NCBI RefSeq assembly: GCF_002291145.1
Contig: NZ_NTGE01000150.1
Coordinates: forward strand, 62,001-126,000
Direction: 5' to 3'
Source: Streptomyces sp. SA15
GTDB lineage: Bacteria; Actinomycetota; Actinomycetes; Streptomycetales; Streptomycetaceae
DNA length: 64,000 nt
Shown here: in pieces, positions 62,495 through 64,000 of the stretch
Layout of the letters: each line of letters opens with the position of its first letter
Position numbering within the stretch: the stretch's first letter is position 1
Position numbers and translations under genes: made by a program
Notes under the pieces: model-generated
Seen by the model: only the letters and a program-made list of their open reading frames with translations
The model's database searches: none
Told to the model about the DNA's origin: nothing

Positions 62495-62680
62495 GTGAGC
62501 GAGGGGTACGAGGGCAACACCGGGACGGACCGTGAACGGTCCGTGGGTGGCACAGGAACAGCCTCTGACCACGCGGGAAATTCGTTCCTGGGACACGTAT
62601 TCCGGGTATCGGGTCTTCGGCGGGACCAACTGCGCGCGCGGCGCGCAGCCCCGGACGACGGATGGATTCGACACGCGTGA
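62495..62680 (+). CDS. Small hypothetical protein, coupled to SpoIIE gene
   Basis: 61 codons from GTG 62495 (SEGYEGNTGTDRERSVGGTGTASDHAGNSFLGH...). Its TGA overlaps the GTG 62677 start of the next gene as GTGA. AGGAC lies just upstream. I do not recognise it; it could be a leader peptide or a non-coding shadow. Confidence 0.4.
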   Translation: MSEGYEGNTGTDRERSVGGTGTASDHAGNSFLGHVFRVSGLRRDQLRARRAAPDDGWIRHA

Positions 62681-64000
62681 CGGAGCAGCCGACCTCCTTC
62701 GAGCGCCCCCAGACGGGCGCCGACCCCGCGGAGCCCCGCGGGGCGCTCGTGCGTACCTCGACGCCGCCCGCCCAGTACTCCGAGGCCGGTGCGCCTGCGC
62801 CGGGCGCGTGCGCCGGCGCCTTACCGCCACAGGCACGCGCCGGCGAGACACCGCCTTCCGGGCCCGGTACGACGACACCCGGCACAGCGACACCCAGCAC
62901 AGCGACACCCAGCACGACGACATCGAGCGGTAAGGACACCAGACCCGTCGGTACCGACCCCGAGCACTCCCAGCCCGCCGCTGCCGCCGAGCCCGACACC
63001 CACCGTCCGCGGCCCGTCCCCGAGACCATCCCGGCCCAGCCGGGCACCGAGCAGGACCGGACGTCCCCGGACGGCGCCGGTGGCCCGGAGCGCCGTAGCG
63101 GACAGGGGCTGCCGCCCGGCCGGCCCACGCCGATGCGGCGGGACGGCGACCGGCTGCGGTTCGTGGGCGCCGCGACCCGGCGGATCGCCCGCGGTATCGA
63201 CCTCGACGAGATCGTGATGGGGCTGTGCCGGGCCACCGTGCCGACCTTCTCGGACGCGATCCTCGTCTATCTGCGCGACCCGCTGCCGGTCGGCGACGAG
63301 CGGCCCGTCGGGCCCTTGGTGCTACGGCTGCGGCGCACCGACCGGCTGCGGCCGATCGGAGAAGGGGCCGAGGACACCGAGGGCGGGTTCACGTCCGCGT
63401 TCCAGCCGGAGCCGACCGAGATCTCGGAACTCGACACGCTCGGCACCGAGCTGTGCGAGGTACGGCCCGGCAGCGCGCTCGCCGAAGTGCTGCGCGGGGT
63501 GCGTCCCGTCTTCACGGACACGCCGGCCGCGCGCGCCGCGCTGCCCGAACTCCTGGGAGAGGGCGGCGAATTCGTCGTACCGAGCGGGCAGCGCGCCATC
63601 CTGGCCCCGCTGCGTGGCCGGCGCCGGGTGATCGGCGCCGCGCTGTTCCTGCGTCGCCCGGACCGCCTGGCCTTCGACCCCGACGACCTGCTCGTCGCCG
63701 CCCAGCTCGCCACGCACAGCGCGCTCGGCATCGACAAGGCGGTGCTGTACGGCCGCGAGGCGTACATCGCCGACGAGCTCCAGCGCACCATGCTGCCCGA
63801 GACCCTGCCGCGGCCCACGGGCGTCCGGCTGGCGTCCCGCTACCTGCCCGCCGCCGAGACCGCACGGGTCGGCGGCGACTGGTACGACGCCATCCCGCTG
63901 CCCGGCAGCCGCGTCGCGCTGGTGGTGGGTGACGTCATGGGGCACTCCATGACGTCCGCCGCGATCATGGGGCAGCTCCGGACGACCGCGCAGACCCTCG
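62662..64000 (+). CDS. SpoIIE-family protein phosphatase, 3' end outside the window
   Basis: Open to the end of the window; starts at ATG 62662 or GTG 62677. A 150-residue Pro/Thr-rich N-terminus (with ACAGCGACACCC repeats at 62885-62925) is followed by GDRLRFVGAATRRIARGIDLDEIVMGLCRATVPTFSDAILVYLRDPLPVG, the start of a GAF domain. From about residue 365 the PP2C part begins (ADELQRTMLPETLPRPTGVRLASRYLPAAETARVGGDWYDAIPLPGSRVALVVGDVMGHSM). It is the SCO5040-type member of the conserved block by memory. Confidence 0.93.
   Translation, partial: MDSTRVTEQPTSFERPQTGADPAEPRGALVRTSTPPAQYSEAGAPAPGACAGALPPQARAGETPPSGPGTTTPGTATPSTATPSTTTSSGKDTRPVGTDPEHSQPAAAAEPDTHRPRPVPETIPAQPGTEQDRTSPDGAGGPERRSGQGLPPGRPTPMRRDGDRLRFVGAATRRIARGIDLDEIVMGLCRATVPTFSDAILVYLRDPLPVGDERPVGPLVLRLRRTDRLRPIGEGAEDTEGGFTSAFQPEPTEISELDTLGTELCEVRPGSALAEVLRGVRPVFTDTPAARAALPELLGEGGEFVVPSGQRAILAPLRGRRRVIGAALFLRRPDRLAFDPDDLLVAAQLATHSALGIDKAVLYGREAYIADELQRTMLPETLPRPTGVRLASRYLPAAETARVGGDWYDAIPLPGSRVALVVGDVMGHSMTSAAIMGQLRTTAQTL

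Overview
The window reads as Streptomyces (or a very close actinomycete) chromosome. It has high G+C with GC-rich third positions, many GTG starts, WhiB, XRE/DUF397 and SpoIIE/HATPase regulators, and a right-hand block of housekeeping genes whose order (SpoIIE phosphatase, DUF402, fumC, sigma/PASTA, class I fumarase, DUF1707, WhiB, glpX, DUF4245, nitroreductase, xseB, xseA, ispH, ppgK, DUF6542, ychF) I remember as the SCO5040-SCO5061 neighbourhood of S. coelicolor. That comparison is from memory, not computed.

Layout. Positions 1-17200 are an accessory region worn by transposition: two MFS transporters, a LacI regulator with twin operators, an AraC regulator, a LysE exporter split by an IS21-family insertion, an ECF sigma factor with a CU044_5270-type membrane partner, a flavin oxidoreductase, a VOC protein, an intact ISL3 element, and fragments of IS5, IS110, a LOG protein and a nitrilase-like enzyme. 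Positions 17200-32550 are quieter and partly regulatory: an Imm49-like protein, a WhiJ-type set (HATPase, XRE-DUF5753, DUF397), a PAS-GAF-SpoIIE-HATPase protein, a second HATPase, NUDIX, SPOR, GntR, DUF4190/Septum_form, a decayed serpin, a secreted subtilase, and a divergent SDR/LysR pair. Positions 32550-47930 are accessory again: a class II tRNA-like sequence, decayed genes (lipid kinase, AMP-binding enzyme, group II intron RT, TetR, istB, IS1380), an APH-fold kinase, an MRJP-like exported protein, an SDR plus SnoaL-like pair under AAACCGATCGGTTT operators, a TetR-controlled five-gene redox cluster (SDR, MBL-fold, alpha/beta hydrolase, PF10118, ferredoxin-type reductase), and a DUF1330 gene with the same operator type. 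From about 47930 to the end everything is conserved core.

The observations I consider most worth checking are these. (1) At 6025-9583 an IS21 element (6025-8623) abuts, across one base, a 959-bp segment (8625-9583) that has its own IS21-like ends and carries a GNAT-like gene. Only the outer ends show a 5-bp target duplication, inside a lysE gene whose frame is restored exactly by removing the insertion. (2) AAACCGATCGGTTT operators recur at two loci near a decayed TetR gene. (3) A class II tRNA-like sequence lies at 32650-32740 with an unexpected UCG anticodon. (4) Two tandem arrays (23 bp and 17 bp) overlap the 3' ends of genes. (5) One protein joins a DUF1444-like region to an Imm49-like region.

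Both ECF sigma genes overlap their downstream membrane-protein gene by four bases, which suggests translationally coupled sigma/regulator pairs. The cluster 19640-24800 gathers three HATPase-type kinase domains, a SpoIIE phosphatase and an XRE/DUF397 pair, as expected of a partner-switching or developmental signalling locus.
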